A stretch of 64,000 bases of DNA from Pseudomonas sp. (GCF_030147005.1 NZ_JASLAW010000246.1:1-64000); one strand, 5' to 3'. Numbered from the stretch's first letter, positions 26,158 to 35,777 are shown. Notes: generated from the sequence alone by a model not told the origin. Made by a program: numbers and translations.

Positions 26158-26640
26158 ATGGCTAAATCAATCGGCTTGGTCGCCGCCGGCGTGTTGCTGG
26201 CGGTCAGCCAGGGCCTGCAGGCCGAGACCAGCTTGACCATTCGCGCGGTGATCGTCGCGCCTCCGCCGTGCGTCATCAACGGTGGCGGCACGCTCGACGT
26301 GCCGTTTGGCAATGATCTTCAGACGTCACGGGTCGATGGGGTTAATTACCGTCGGGATGTGCCGTATACCGTCACTTGTAGCTCTCCCTTCAGCAATGCG
26401 CTGACCCTGGAACTCAAGGGTACGGCGGCGGCGTTTGACCATCAGGTGCTCGCCACCCGCAAGCCGGACCTGGGCGTGAGGCTGTTTGTGAATGGCGCTG
26501 ACTGGCCGCTCAACAGAACCGTAAATTTTACCTATCCCAATTTTCCCGTGGTGCAGGCCGTGCCGGTCAAACGTGCGGGCAGCCAGCTGACCGGCGGGGC
26601 CTTCGATGCCAGCGCGACCCTGGTGGTCGATTACCAATGA
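26158..26640 (+). CDS. Minor fimbrial subunit
   Basis: 160 residues with signal peptide MAKSIGLVAAGVLLAVSQG. Mature part has APPPCVINGGGTLDVPFGN, RVDGVNYRRDVPYTVTC and ends ATLVVDYQ. It resembles the subunit at 26729-27208 (EPPPCTIDAG, RVDGVRYRRGVGYAINC), so the two look like an ancient tandem duplication. The start at 26158 has AAGGG upstream; the ATG at 26140 would add MSKGAT. The stop overlaps the ATG of the repeat mini-ORF. Confidence 0.85.
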   Translation: MAKSIGLVAAGVLLAVSQGLQAETSLTIRAVIVAPPPCVINGGGTLDVPFGNDLQTSRVDGVNYRRDVPYTVTCSSPFSNALTLELKGTAAAFDHQVLATRKPDLGVRLFVNGADWPLNRTVNFTYPNFPVVQAVPVKRAGSQLTGGAFDASATLVVDYQ

Positions 26641-26732
26641 CGGCTATTGATAACAAGGCTATTGATAACAAGGCCATTGATAAAACGGCCATTGATAAAA
26701 CGGCCGTTGATAAAAAGAGGAACGACCCATGA
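26637..26732 (+). CDS. Pentapeptide-repeat mini-ORF coupling two pilin genes
   Basis: Thirty-one codons that exactly bridge the two pilin genes. Its ATG overlaps the upstream stop (ATGA at 26637-26640) and its TGA overlaps the downstream ATG (ATGA at 26729-26732). After MT the peptide is (AIDNK)2-(AIDKT)2-AVDKK-RNDP, encoded by five 15-bp tandem repeats. It has no signal peptide. It may be a translational relay that carries ribosomes to the next start rather than a functional peptide. Seen directly in sequence; that it is translated is inference. Confidence 0.5.
   Translation: MTAIDNKAIDNKAIDKTAIDKTAVDKKRNDP
26644..26718 (+). repeat. Five 15-bp tandem repeats between pilin genes
   Basis: Units start at 26644, 26659, 26674, 26689 and 26704. 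Two are CTATTGATAACAAGG, two are CCATTGATAAAACGG, and the last is CCGTTGATAAAAAGA. The unit length is a multiple of three, so copy-number change keeps the mini-ORF in frame. The last unit runs into GAGGA, the ribosome binding site of the next gene. Confidence 0.92.
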
Positions 26733-27208
26733 CAGCTTGGCAGCCGCGAGCGTTGCTCGCCCTGTGCGCCATCGGCGTGTGCAGTGGCGCGTCGGCCAAC
26801 GTGACGTTCAGCGGAACGTTGAATGAGCCGCCCCCCTGCACGATCGACGCGGGCAACATCATTGACGTCGACTTTGGCGATGTCGGCGTAAAACGCGTCG
26901 ATGGCGTGCGGTATCGCAGAGGGGTCGGCTATGCGATCAACTGCGGCGCCGGCACGCTGCCCTGGGAGCTGAAACTGAGCGTCAACGGCACGCCCACCGC
27001 GTTCGACGGCGCAGCGGTGCAGACCAGCGTGCCCGCGCTGGGCATTCGGGTTTTTCAAAACAACCTGCCGTTTCCACTCAACACGCCCCTGGATATCGCC
27101 CTGTCGTCACCGCCGACATTGGAGGTAGTGCCGGTGCAACAGCCCGGTGCAACGCTGCCTCCCGCCCGGTTCACGGCGGTGGCCACGCTGTTGGCCGAAT
27201 ACCAGTAG
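26729..27208 (+). CDS. Minor fimbrial subunit
   Basis: 159 residues. Signal peptide ending GVCSGASA, mature NVTFSGTLNEPPPCTID, second Cys in YAINCGAG, and a C-terminal TLLAEYQ strand. Close relative of the preceding pilin. Ribosome binding site AAAGAGGA lies at the end of the 15-bp repeat tract. Confidence 0.85.
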   Translation: MTAWQPRALLALCAIGVCSGASANVTFSGTLNEPPPCTIDAGNIIDVDFGDVGVKRVDGVRYRRGVGYAINCGAGTLPWELKLSVNGTPTAFDGAAVQTSVPALGIRVFQNNLPFPLNTPLDIALSSPPTLEVVPVQQPGATLPPARFTAVATLLAEYQ

Positions 27209-27219
27209 GAGCTCGATCG

Positions 27220-27756
27220 ATGCGCTATCAAAGGGTTCAAACGCACAGCCTGGCATTACTGCTCATCTTTGGCCTGGTCCCCATGGGCCACGCGGCGGCC
27301 AACCTGAGTTTCAAGGGCAACCTGGTTCAAGAGGCCTGCACCCTTCGCCCCGGCGACGAGGCAGTCAGGCTGGAACTCTGGGACCTCACCAGCAAGTACC
27401 TCTATATCAACACCCGCTCGGCGGGTAAGCGTTTCAAGCTGCACCTGGAAGACTGCGACACCACAATCGGCAATTCGGTGACCATCACCTTCGGGGGGGC
27501 AGAGAACAGCGAGCTGCCCGGTTTGCTCGCGCTGGACGCTGGAAGCGGCGCCTCCGGAATTGCCGTCGGCATGGAGACGCTGAGTGACAAGCCCTTGCCT
27601 CTCAACACCGTCAGCGACAAACAGGTGTTGAGCGACGGCAGCAATACTATCGAGCTCAAGGCTTATGTGCAGGGCGAGCCGACAGCCATCCAGGAGCAAA
27701 CCATCGGTCACGGTGTGTACACAGTGACCTCAACGTTTACGTTGGACTACCCCTAG
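27220..27756 (+). CDS. Type 1 fimbrial subunit
   Basis: 178 residues. Signal peptide ending VPMGHAA, mature ANLSFKGNLVQEACTLRPGD, second Cys in HLEDCDTTIG, and C-terminal TSTFTLDYP. Its spacing and the IELKAYVQGEP motif resemble the first pilin (LEFGAYVQGAD), so it may be a second shaft-type subunit. AGGAGCTCGATCG precedes the ATG. Confidence 0.86.
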   Translation: MRYQRVQTHSLALLLIFGLVPMGHAAANLSFKGNLVQEACTLRPGDEAVRLELWDLTSKYLYINTRSAGKRFKLHLEDCDTTIGNSVTITFGGAENSELPGLLALDAGSGASGIAVGMETLSDKPLPLNTVSDKQVLSDGSNTIELKAYVQGEPTAIQEQTIGHGVYTVTSTFTLDYP

Positions 27757-27767
27757 CCGTTGATGGG

Positions 27768-27781
27768 CTGAAAACAGCCTT
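27768..27781 (+). other. Short hairpin before the adhesin gene
   Basis: GGCTG-AAAA-CAGCC in the 114-base gap between the last pilin and the adhesin; no T run. It may set the mRNA ratio between the two. Confidence 0.4.
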
Positions 27782-27870
27782 GGGCAAACCTTAAATGTCT
27801 TCCGGACGGCTTCAGCATGGGGTTGGACACCAGCAGCGACGTCCGGGCAGAGGCGCAATGAGAGATCAAA

Positions 27871-28838
27871 ATGAAACGACTCTATGGAGCTACGGTGCTT
27901 CTCGTCCTACTGGGTGCTGCCACGTCCGCGCGAGCAGCTGATTGCCGCGTCAATGGCGGACCTTGGCAATATGTCGGCAACGGCGGGATCCTGACCTGCA
28001 GGTTCCCGTCACTGTCAGCGTGGGCTCGGACAGCACCCGTCTGATCCTTGAAGGGGCACGGCTGGAGTGTCGATTCACGCCTTCGCCTGCTTACCCTTCG
28101 CGCATCGACTATTGGGGCACCTCTGCGCAAGCCGGTTCCCCCTGGGTGCCCGGCCCGAAATTTTCCAGCCAAGGTACCGGCTTACGCATCAATGGCACGT
28201 TTTATAACACCCCTGTGCCGTTTAACATCCGGATCGCGACCATGCCGAATAACGGTGCGCCGTATCCCATCTACGTAGCCCCTTATATCCTGCTGCGAAA
28301 CGACCCGAGCAACCCTATCGACGTTCGAATAGGGGATGTTCTGGGCGCGTTAAATCTGCACCAGACCAACAATTACAATCCGGGAAGCACGCGGCTGATA
28401 CTGACGTACACCGCCGCGAACAACTTCGGTATTTCTCCGTCAACCTGCACGATCAACAACAATAATCCGATCGAGATCAATTTCGGCAACGTGAATCAAC
28501 GGGCCATTGGCACCGACCCGCTGACAACGCCCGTCGTCAGTAACCGTCGGCTCACCTATTCGTGCCCGGATGGCGGGATCAATACCGAGATCACCATCAG
28601 CTACAAAGGCACGCGTTCGGCGTTCGATTCACGCCTGCTGATGATGACCAATGCCGATGTGGGCACGGCCCTTGTACGCGCCGGGTCTGCCGTCCCGGTC
28701 AACGGCTCCTTCCTGACCCGCATCACCAACAGCGTAGGCGGGGACGACGTGACGTTTTCCCTGGTGCGTCGAGCCGGCCCGTTCCCCGCCGCCGGCCCTA
28801 TCAGCGGCAGCGGGGTGCTGGTGATGGGCGTGCCATGA
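27871..28838 (+). pseudogene. Two-domain fimbrial tip adhesin, frameshifted
   Basis: An ATG at 27871 begins a good signal peptide (MKRLYGATVLLVLLGAATSA) and mature ADCRVNGGPWQYVGNGG, but that frame stops at 28042 after 57 residues. The rest of the protein continues in another frame from about 27985 (DPDLQVPVTVSVGSD) to 28838. It has a receptor-domain-like section and a C-terminal pilin domain (STCTINNNNPIEINFGNVNQ). One extra base near 27980, for example in CGGCGGGATCC, would restore an ORF of about 322 residues. This is either a true frameshift, a phase-variable state, or a sequencing error. Last gene of the operon, the usual adhesin position. Confidence 0.75.
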
Positions 28839-28923
28839 ACACCGTGTTGGCGCGCTTTGTACCCAAAGCGCACCGCATGCCCCTAGAATGCCGGTTCCAC
28901 TTCCTCTGGCATTCGGGGCACTC

Positions 28924-29877
28924 ATGCACATCTCTTCGGGCCGCTGGGTCTACGGCTTTCTCCTGACCCTGTTGACCGCGCTGCTCTGGGGCATTCTGCC
29001 GATCAAGCTCAAACAAGTGTTGCAGATGATGGACCCGATCACCGTGACCTGGTTTCGCCTGATCGTCGCCGGCAGTTGCTTGTTTGTTTATCTGGCGGCG
29101 ACCAAGCGTTTGCCCAGTCGCAAGGTGCTCGGCCCCAAGGGCGGTTGGCTGGTGGCGATGGCCGTGTGCGGGCTTGTCGGCAATTACGTGTTGTACCTGG
29201 TGGGCCTGAAACTGCTCAGCCCCGGCACCGCTCAATTGGTGGTGCAGATGGGGCCGATTTTCCTGATGGTCGCCAGCGTGTTTGTGTTCAAGGAGCGTTT
29301 CAGCCTGGGGCAGGGCGTGGGGCTGGTGGTGTTGATCGTTGGCTTCGGGTTGTTCTTCAACCAGCGCCTGGCTGAATTGTTGACCTCGATGGGCGCCTAC
29401 ACCGCCGGCGTGCTGACGGTGCTGCTCGCCACCACCATCTGGGTGTTCTACGCCCTGGGCCAGAAGCAATTGCTGACGGTTTGGAATTCGTTGCAGGTGA
29501 TGATGGTGATCTACCTGTCGTGCGCGGTATTGCTCACGCCGTGGGCGCATCCGCTGGAGGCGCTGCAACTGAGCCCGCTGCAAGGCTGGCTGTTGCTGGC
29601 GTGCTGCATGAATACGCTGGTGGCGTACGGGGCGTTTGCCGAAGCGCTGGCGCATTGGGAGGCGTCGCGGGTAAGTGCGACCCTGGCCCTGACGCCGTTG
29701 GTGACCTTTGTGGCGGTGGCATTGGCGGCGTGGCTGTGGCCGGATTTTGTGCAGGCCGAAGCGATCAACGCCTTGGGGTATTTTGGCGCGCTGGTGGTGG
29801 TGATGGGCTCGGCGATGGTGGCGCTGGCACCGTCGCTGATGGCCGGGCTCAGGGCTCGGCGTGCGCGGTTGGCTTAG
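28924..29877 (+). CDS. EamA/DMT family transporter
   Basis: 317-residue membrane protein with ten predicted helices in two EamA repeats. It starts GFLLTLLTALLWGILPIKLK; the second repeat begins near LTSMGAYTAGVLTVLLATTI. These are drug/metabolite exporters, often of amino acids or related solutes; the substrate is unknown. An in-frame ATG at 28888 would add 12 residues and is less likely, since MHISSGRWVYGF is a typical N-terminus. It ends just before a cluster of REP elements. Confidence 0.88.
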   Translation: MHISSGRWVYGFLLTLLTALLWGILPIKLKQVLQMMDPITVTWFRLIVAGSCLFVYLAATKRLPSRKVLGPKGGWLVAMAVCGLVGNYVLYLVGLKLLSPGTAQLVVQMGPIFLMVASVFVFKERFSLGQGVGLVVLIVGFGLFFNQRLAELLTSMGAYTAGVLTVLLATTIWVFYALGQKQLLTVWNSLQVMMVIYLSCAVLLTPWAHPLEALQLSPLQGWLLLACCMNTLVAYGAFAEALAHWEASRVSATLALTPLVTFVAVALAAWLWPDFVQAEAINALGYFGALVVVMGSAMVALAPSLMAGLRARRARLA

Positions 29878-29883
29878 CAGTCA

Positions 29884-29966
29884 AGTGTGGGAGCGGGCTT
29901 GCTCGCGAAGGCGGTATGACAGTCAACTGATTCATTGGCTGTTTCACCGCCCTCGCGGGCAAGCCC
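29884..29966. repeat. REPIN (GTGGGAGCGGGCTTGCTCGC family)
   Basis: Left unit GTGTGGGAGCGGGCTTGCTC, right inverted unit ACCGCCCTCGCGGGCAAGCC. Immediately abuts the next repeat structure. Confidence 0.8.
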
Positions 29967-30148
29967 TAATGCCGGTCAGTTAAGCGCTAGAACAGAACAA
30001 CCTGCGACCTGTGGCGAGGGAGCTTGCTCCCGCTGGACTGCATAGCAAACCCATTTTTGGGGCCGCTTCGCGCCCCAGCGGGAGCAAGCTCCCTCGCCAC
30101 AGTGACCGGTTCTGTCTTAACTGACTGGCATTAGGGCAAGCCCGCTCC
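29959..30148. repeat. Nested inverted-repeat element enclosing a REPIN
   Basis: Outer arms GCCCTAATGCCGGTCAGTTA (from 29963) and TAACTGACTGGCATTAGGGC (ending 30136) are inverted copies. Between them is a REPIN of the GAGGGAGCTTGCTCCC class (30005-30102). The right half, from the REPIN through the arm, is nearly identical to bases 72-137 at the start of the window. The order suggests one REP class inserted into another, followed by copying of the composite. Confidence 0.75.
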
Positions 30149-30170
30149 CGCATTCAGGCCCTGGGCTTTC

Positions 30171-31559
<1,389 letters not shown>

Positions 31560-31751
31560 CGGGCACACTCCTTCAGGTTCGTTTGCGCAGTTTAGGCCCT
31601 GATCGGCCCGGAGGGTTCCAAAAAACACGCTTCATCGGATTTGCGCCACGCAAAACCAGGCCCGACAAGGCCTGGGGTTGAGCCGCGAGGTTTTTTAGGC
31701 GCAGAATGGTCGCCCTTGGGGTATTACCTCGCCAGCTAGAAAGGAAACTCG

Positions 31752-32270
31752 ATGACTCGTCTTCGTGCCATCTGTACCGCGGTTGCTCTGGTTTGCGCCA
31801 GCGGCCAGGTTTTTGCCGATACCGCCAGCCACAACGCCAGTGCCGAAGCCTTCCTTACCCTGGCCCACGCCGACAAGCTGGGCACCCCGGTGTACATGCA
31901 AGTGCAGCAAATGTTCGCCCAGCGTTTCGAACAGACCAAGGCGCCTGCCGCCAAGCAGTCGGTCCTCGACAGCTACCAGGCCAAGGCCAATGCCGCCCTG
32001 GACCAGGCTATCGGCTGGCCGAAGCTGAAGCCGGACATGGTCAAACTCTACACCACCAACTTCAGCGAATCCGAACTCAAGGACCTGGTTGCTTTCTACC
32101 AGTCGCCACTGGGCAAGAAAGTCCTGGAAAAAATGCCGCAGCTGACCCAGCAATCGGCCCAGATGACCCAGGCCAAACTGGAAAGCGCCGTGCCGGTGGT
32201 GAACAAGCTGTTGGAAGACATGACCAACGAGCTGGCACCCAAAGCCGCCGCACCGGCCAAGAAGAAGTAA
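31752..32270 (+). CDS. DUF2059 domain periplasmic protein
   Basis: 172 residues. Signal peptide to about GQVFA-DTASHN, then a helical DUF2059 domain (LYTTNFSESELKDLVAFYQS, GKKVLEKMPQLTQQS) and a Lys/Ala-rich tail. The family is of unknown function and is widespread in proteobacteria. AGAAAGGAAACTCG before the ATG gives a clear ribosome binding site. Six bases separate it from bolA, so they are cotranscribed. Confidence 0.88.
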   Translation: MTRLRAICTAVALVCASGQVFADTASHNASAEAFLTLAHADKLGTPVYMQVQQMFAQRFEQTKAPAAKQSVLDSYQAKANAALDQAIGWPKLKPDMVKLYTTNFSESELKDLVAFYQSPLGKKVLEKMPQLTQQSAQMTQAKLESAVPVVNKLLEDMTNELAPKAAAPAKKK

Positions 32271-32276
32271 GCACCA

Positions 32277-32570
32277 ATGACCATGCAACAGCGTATCGAA
32301 ACGGCGCTCGCCGCCCTGAACCCGCAACACTTGAGCGTGCTGGATGAGAGCCATATGCACAGCCGTGGGTTGCAGACCCACTTCAAGGCCGTGCTGGTCA
32401 GCCAGCAATTCGAGGGGCTCAACCGCGTCAAGCGCCATCAGAAGGTCTACGCCAGCCTGGGTGACCTGATGAGCGAGTTTCATGCGCTGGCGCTGCATAC
32501 CTACACGCCTGAAGAATGGGCGAACATCGACGCAGCGCCGGCCTCGCCGACCTGCGCCGGCGGGCATTGA
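32277..32570 (+). CDS. bolA: BolA family protein
   Basis: 97 residues. BolA domain with DESHMHSRGLQTHFKAVLVS and HALALHTYTPEEW. BolA proteins pair with monothiol glutaredoxins in iron-sulfur handling and influence morphology and stress response. Start at 32277 or 32283. A stable hairpin follows the stop. It is the left boundary gene of the Tc island. Confidence 0.92.
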   Translation: MTMQQRIETALAALNPQHLSVLDESHMHSRGLQTHFKAVLVSQQFEGLNRVKRHQKVYASLGDLMSEFHALALHTYTPEEWANIDAAPASPTCAGGH

Positions 32571-32576
32571 GCGCAG

Positions 32577-32602
32577 CCCCGGCCCGCGCGAGCGGGCCGG
32601 GG
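32577..32602 (+). other. Very stable hairpin after bolA
   Basis: CCCCGGCCCGC/GCGGGCCGGGG, 11-bp perfect stem with loop GCGA, but no T run. Probably the 3' end structure of the DUF2059-bolA mRNA. It marks the left edge of the Tc island. Confidence 0.7.
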
Positions 32603-32662
32603 CGATGCCAGTACCCGGATACACAAAACATCCTCCAGTACCACCTTTCTCCAAACCCCATC

Positions 32663-32707
32663 CCTAGGCTTTCAGGACTACTTATTCAGCAATAAGGTCT
32701 TGAAGTC
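32663..32707 (+). promoter_or_regulatory. tccC1 leader: CCTAGGCTTT box and SD-covering hairpin
   Basis: CCTAGGCTTT (32663-32672) recurs upstream of the second tccC gene. It resembles a stationary-phase -10 (CTAGGCT against CTATACT, 5 of 7). Downstream, GAC (32676-78) pairs with GTC (32697-99) and CTTATT (32681-86) with AATAAG (32691-96), loop CAGC, placing the AAGGTC ribosome binding site in the 3' arm. Confidence 0.5.
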
Positions 32708-35695
32708 ATGCCAGACTCCATCCATCGAAACACGCCGTCCCTGGCCGCATTCGACCCGCGTGGGCTGATTGTCCGCAACATCGATTACCACCGCTCAACG
32801 GCAAAGGTCGAGCCGCAGGTGCGCATTCATCGTCAAGTGTTTGGCAGTACCGGCTTGATGACTGAACAGTGGGACCCACGGTTGTGGCAGTTGTCACGCT
32901 CACAACCCGACACTCCGGCCAACCAACGCACGGTCTATAGCCTCGGCGGACAAACGTTGCGCACCGACAGCGTGGACGCCGGCTGGCGGCTGACGCTGAT
33001 GGGGGAAGCCGGGCATTTACTGGAAGAATGGGATGGGCGTGGCGCTCGGCAGACGCATCACTATGATCAATACCTGCGCCCGGTCGCCGTCTTCGAGCAG
33101 GCGGCCGGCGACGAGCAAGCGCAGTGCGTCGAGCGTCTGGCCTATGCCACGCCCTCGGCCGAAGAGGCCGCACGCAACCGCTGTGGCCAGGTGGTTCGCC
33201 ACGATGACGGCGGCGGCTCGTTGTTCCAGGATTTGTATGGGCTGCACGGCGAAGTGGCGCAGCAGACCCGGCGCTTCCGCCAGGCGGACGCTGCGTTGGA
33301 TTGGCCGCAGCCCGAGGCACAACGCGAGGTGCGCCTGGAGCCCGAGAGGTTCCAGACATCCATTGGGTTCAACGCGTTGGGTGAGCGCCTGCATCACACC
33401 GATGCCAAGGGCAATCGCTTCGACTACGCCTACGGCATCGACGGCCAACCGGCGAGTATCTGGGTGACGCCCAAGGGCGGTGCGCGCACCCAGGTGCTCG
33501 GCCAGCGCCGTTACAACGCCGCCGGCCAAGTGCTCAGCGAACGCGCCGGCAACGGCGTGGTGCGCGCCATGCACTACCGTGAGTTCGATGGTCGCCTGCG
33601 GCAAATGACTGCCCGTTTGCCCACGCAACGGGGCGCCGTGCTGCAAGACCTGAGCTACGACTATGACGGCGTTGGCAACGTTGTACGGATCGACGACCTG
33701 GCCCAGCCGACGCAATGGTCCAGCAACACCCGAATCAGTTCGGCCAGCCACTATGAGTACGACACGTTATCGCAACTGACCAAAGCCACCGGCCGCGAAA
33801 CCGCCGGCAACGCCGCAGGCCCTGCGTTACCGGCGAGGGTGGCGTTCGGCTCGGCTGACGACAGCGTATGGCGTCGCTACACCCAGCGGTTCAGCTACGA
33901 CGCCGCCGGCAATGTAGTTCAATTGCAGCATGTGCCCAGCAGCGGCACAGGCTTCACGCGGCAGATGAGCGTGGCCGCGGGCAGCAATCATTTTCTGCCG
34001 CAGGCCGGTGGCAAAACCGCGCCGGGATTGGGGCAGGGCTTTGACCGCAACGGCAACCTGCAAGCGTTGGAAAGCGATCACAAGATGCACTGGGACGTGC
34101 GCAATCAACTGGTGCGCCTCACGCAAGTAAGGCGCGAGGGCGGCGACAACGATGAAGAACGCTACGCCTACGATGCCACCGGCCAGCGCATCCTCAAGCG
34201 CCGGGTCTCCCGGGCCCGCAGCGTGGTGCATACGGCCGAGGTGCGCTACCTGCCGGGACTGGAAATTCGCCATGACAGCGCAACGGGCGAACAACTGAAT
34301 GTACTCAACCTGGATGTCGGAACCACCACCGTGCGCGTCCTGTTGTGGGATCGCCACCCTTCGGGGGAGCGCCAGGACGCGCAGATCCGTTACGGCTTGT
34401 CGGACCACTTGGGCAGCAGCAGCCTGGAACTGGGCGAGCAGGCGCAACTGCTCAGCCAGGAAAGTTATTACCCCTACGGCGGGACGGCCTGGTGGGCGGC
34501 GAAAAACGCCAGCGAGGCGAGTTACAGGTTCATCCGTTATTCGGGCAAGGAGCGCGATGCCAGCGGGCTGTCTTACTACGGCTTCAGGTACTACGCGCCG
34601 TGGTTATGCCGCTGGATCAGCCCGGACCCGACCGGCGATGCCGATGGCTTGAATCTGTATGCCATGGTTGGCGGTAACCCGGTTACCAAGGTCGATGCGC
34701 AAGGGCTGACCGGGACACCGGCGTTGGAGTCGCCCCAGAGCAAGTCACTGCGCAGGTTTTCCATCAGCCGCCGGCTCGCGACAATGGGGCGGATTTTGCG
34801 CCCCAGGATACAAGCGGCCTCGTCGGCCGCGATTCGCGATGGTTTATCAACCTATATCGCCAATGCCATCGCGACGGGCGTCGACCTGGCGGTATTCAGC
34901 ACCCTCCAGCCCACGCCGGAGCGCAATCATGCGTTGCGCTATACCGTCGCGGCGCTGGATACCCTGGCCACGCTGCATATGAGCACCGGCATCGCCGGTA
35001 ACTGGACACGCCTTGCGCCACAGATCGGTACTGTTTCGGCAGCAGCTGTGGGTATCAGTTATGCCTACCACGCCGACATGCTGAGTGCTCAAGCCGGCGA
35101 ACACTGGGACCCCGTGGCGGTGCAGCGGTTGACCGGGCATGTCCGCTCGCTCTCCAGGGAACTGATGCAGCAGATCATGCGTGGGCACGGCACCGGCGTA
35201 TCCTGGGGCAGCACGCCTCTGCGGTCGAGGGCCGGGCGCACTGCCGGCGCGACGGCGGCGTACGCGGTTGCAACCGTCGCCAGCGCGGTGTACGGCGGGG
35301 AAGTGCCTGCGCTGATGCAAGCCAATGTGTCGCCCGCCATTGAAGCCTACGATGCGGCGATGGGAACGTTTATTCGTGGCGGTCACACCACGGCCACCCA
35401 CGATCCCCATGGTTTGACTGTGCAGGTGCCGGACCCTGCCGGGCTGACGCATGGCGGGTTGAGCAGAATGTTCAACCAAGTGTGGACGTACTGGGCCATG
35501 ACCGGGGTCGAGGCATTGGCCGCTGCGCTGACGGGCCTGCCCGAGAGCGCGCAAAGCCGGGGCACTCGCACGATTGTCATGGCGGCGCGCGGCCTGATTA
35601 CCTCATTGACCGAATGGCGCGGGTTCTTCGTAGAGTATGCCAGGCGTGGCTACACGTCCTTGTGGGCGAGCTGGCGCGCCGCCCCGCGACCCTGA
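32708..35695 (+). CDS. Tc toxin subunit C (TccC-like RHS protein), payload 1
   Basis: 995 residues. It starts with RNTPSLAAFDPRGL, typical of TccC, followed by RHS/YD repeats (DLSYDYDGVGNV, RFSYDAAGNVVQ). The conserved RHS core lies at about 575-667 (QESYYPYGGTAWW, YSGKERDASGL, YYGFRYYAPWL, SPDPTGDADGLNLY), with the Asp-containing self-cleavage region ending VDAQGL. After it comes a unique 328-residue C-terminus. In Tc complexes B and C form a cocoon that encloses this cleaved toxic domain. The payload is Ala-rich with several hydrophobic helices (TAGATAAYAVATVASAVYGG) and I do not recognise it. It faces TcB1, the reverse of a usual co-directional B-C pair. Confidence 0.9.
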   Translation: MPDSIHRNTPSLAAFDPRGLIVRNIDYHRSTAKVEPQVRIHRQVFGSTGLMTEQWDPRLWQLSRSQPDTPANQRTVYSLGGQTLRTDSVDAGWRLTLMGEAGHLLEEWDGRGARQTHHYDQYLRPVAVFEQAAGDEQAQCVERLAYATPSAEEAARNRCGQVVRHDDGGGSLFQDLYGLHGEVAQQTRRFRQADAALDWPQPEAQREVRLEPERFQTSIGFNALGERLHHTDAKGNRFDYAYGIDGQPASIWVTPKGGARTQVLGQRRYNAAGQVLSERAGNGVVRAMHYREFDGRLRQMTARLPTQRGAVLQDLSYDYDGVGNVVRIDDLAQPTQWSSNTRISSASHYEYDTLSQLTKATGRETAGNAAGPALPARVAFGSADDSVWRRYTQRFSYDAAGNVVQLQHVPSSGTGFTRQMSVAAGSNHFLPQAGGKTAPGLGQGFDRNGNLQALESDHKMHWDVRNQLVRLTQVRREGGDNDEERYAYDATGQRILKRRVSRARSVVHTAEVRYLPGLEIRHDSATGEQLNVLNLDVGTTTVRVLLWDRHPSGERQDAQIRYGLSDHLGSSSLELGEQAQLLSQESYYPYGGTAWWAAKNASEASYRFIRYSGKERDASGLSYYGFRYYAPWLCRWISPDPTGDADGLNLYAMVGGNPVTKVDAQGLTGTPALESPQSKSLRRFSISRRLATMGRILRPRIQAASSAAIRDGLSTYIANAIATGVDLAVFSTLQPTPERNHALRYTVAALDTLATLHMSTGIAGNWTRLAPQIGTVSAAAVGISYAYHADMLSAQAGEHWDPVAVQRLTGHVRSLSRELMQQIMRGHGTGVSWGSTPLRSRAGRTAGATAAYAVATVASAVYGGEVPALMQANVSPAIEAYDAAMGTFIRGGHTTATHDPHGLTVQVPDPAGLTHGGLSRMFNQVWTYWAMTGVEALAAALTGLPESAQSRGTRTIVMAARGLITSLTEWRGFFVEYARRGYTSLWASWRAAPRP

Positions 35696-35705
35696 CAGGC
35701 GCATG

Positions 35706-35777
35706 AACGGGCCGTCGCCGCGGCCCCTTCAACAGCCCGTGGCGGCCCTCAACGCTTGGCTGACGGATGCCACGGGC
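35706..35777. terminator. Hairpins between convergent tccC1 and tcB1
   Basis: GGGCCG/CGGCCC hairpin near 35709-35726. A longer inverted repeat GCCCGTGGC (35735-35743) with GCCACGGGC (35769-35777) follows, then TTT. Likely a bidirectional end region for the two facing genes, although the T run is short. Confidence 0.45.

Noticed and set aside
26644..26718. Possible CRISPR-like array
   Set aside because: Direct 15-bp tandem repeats without spacers, fully inside a bridging reading frame.
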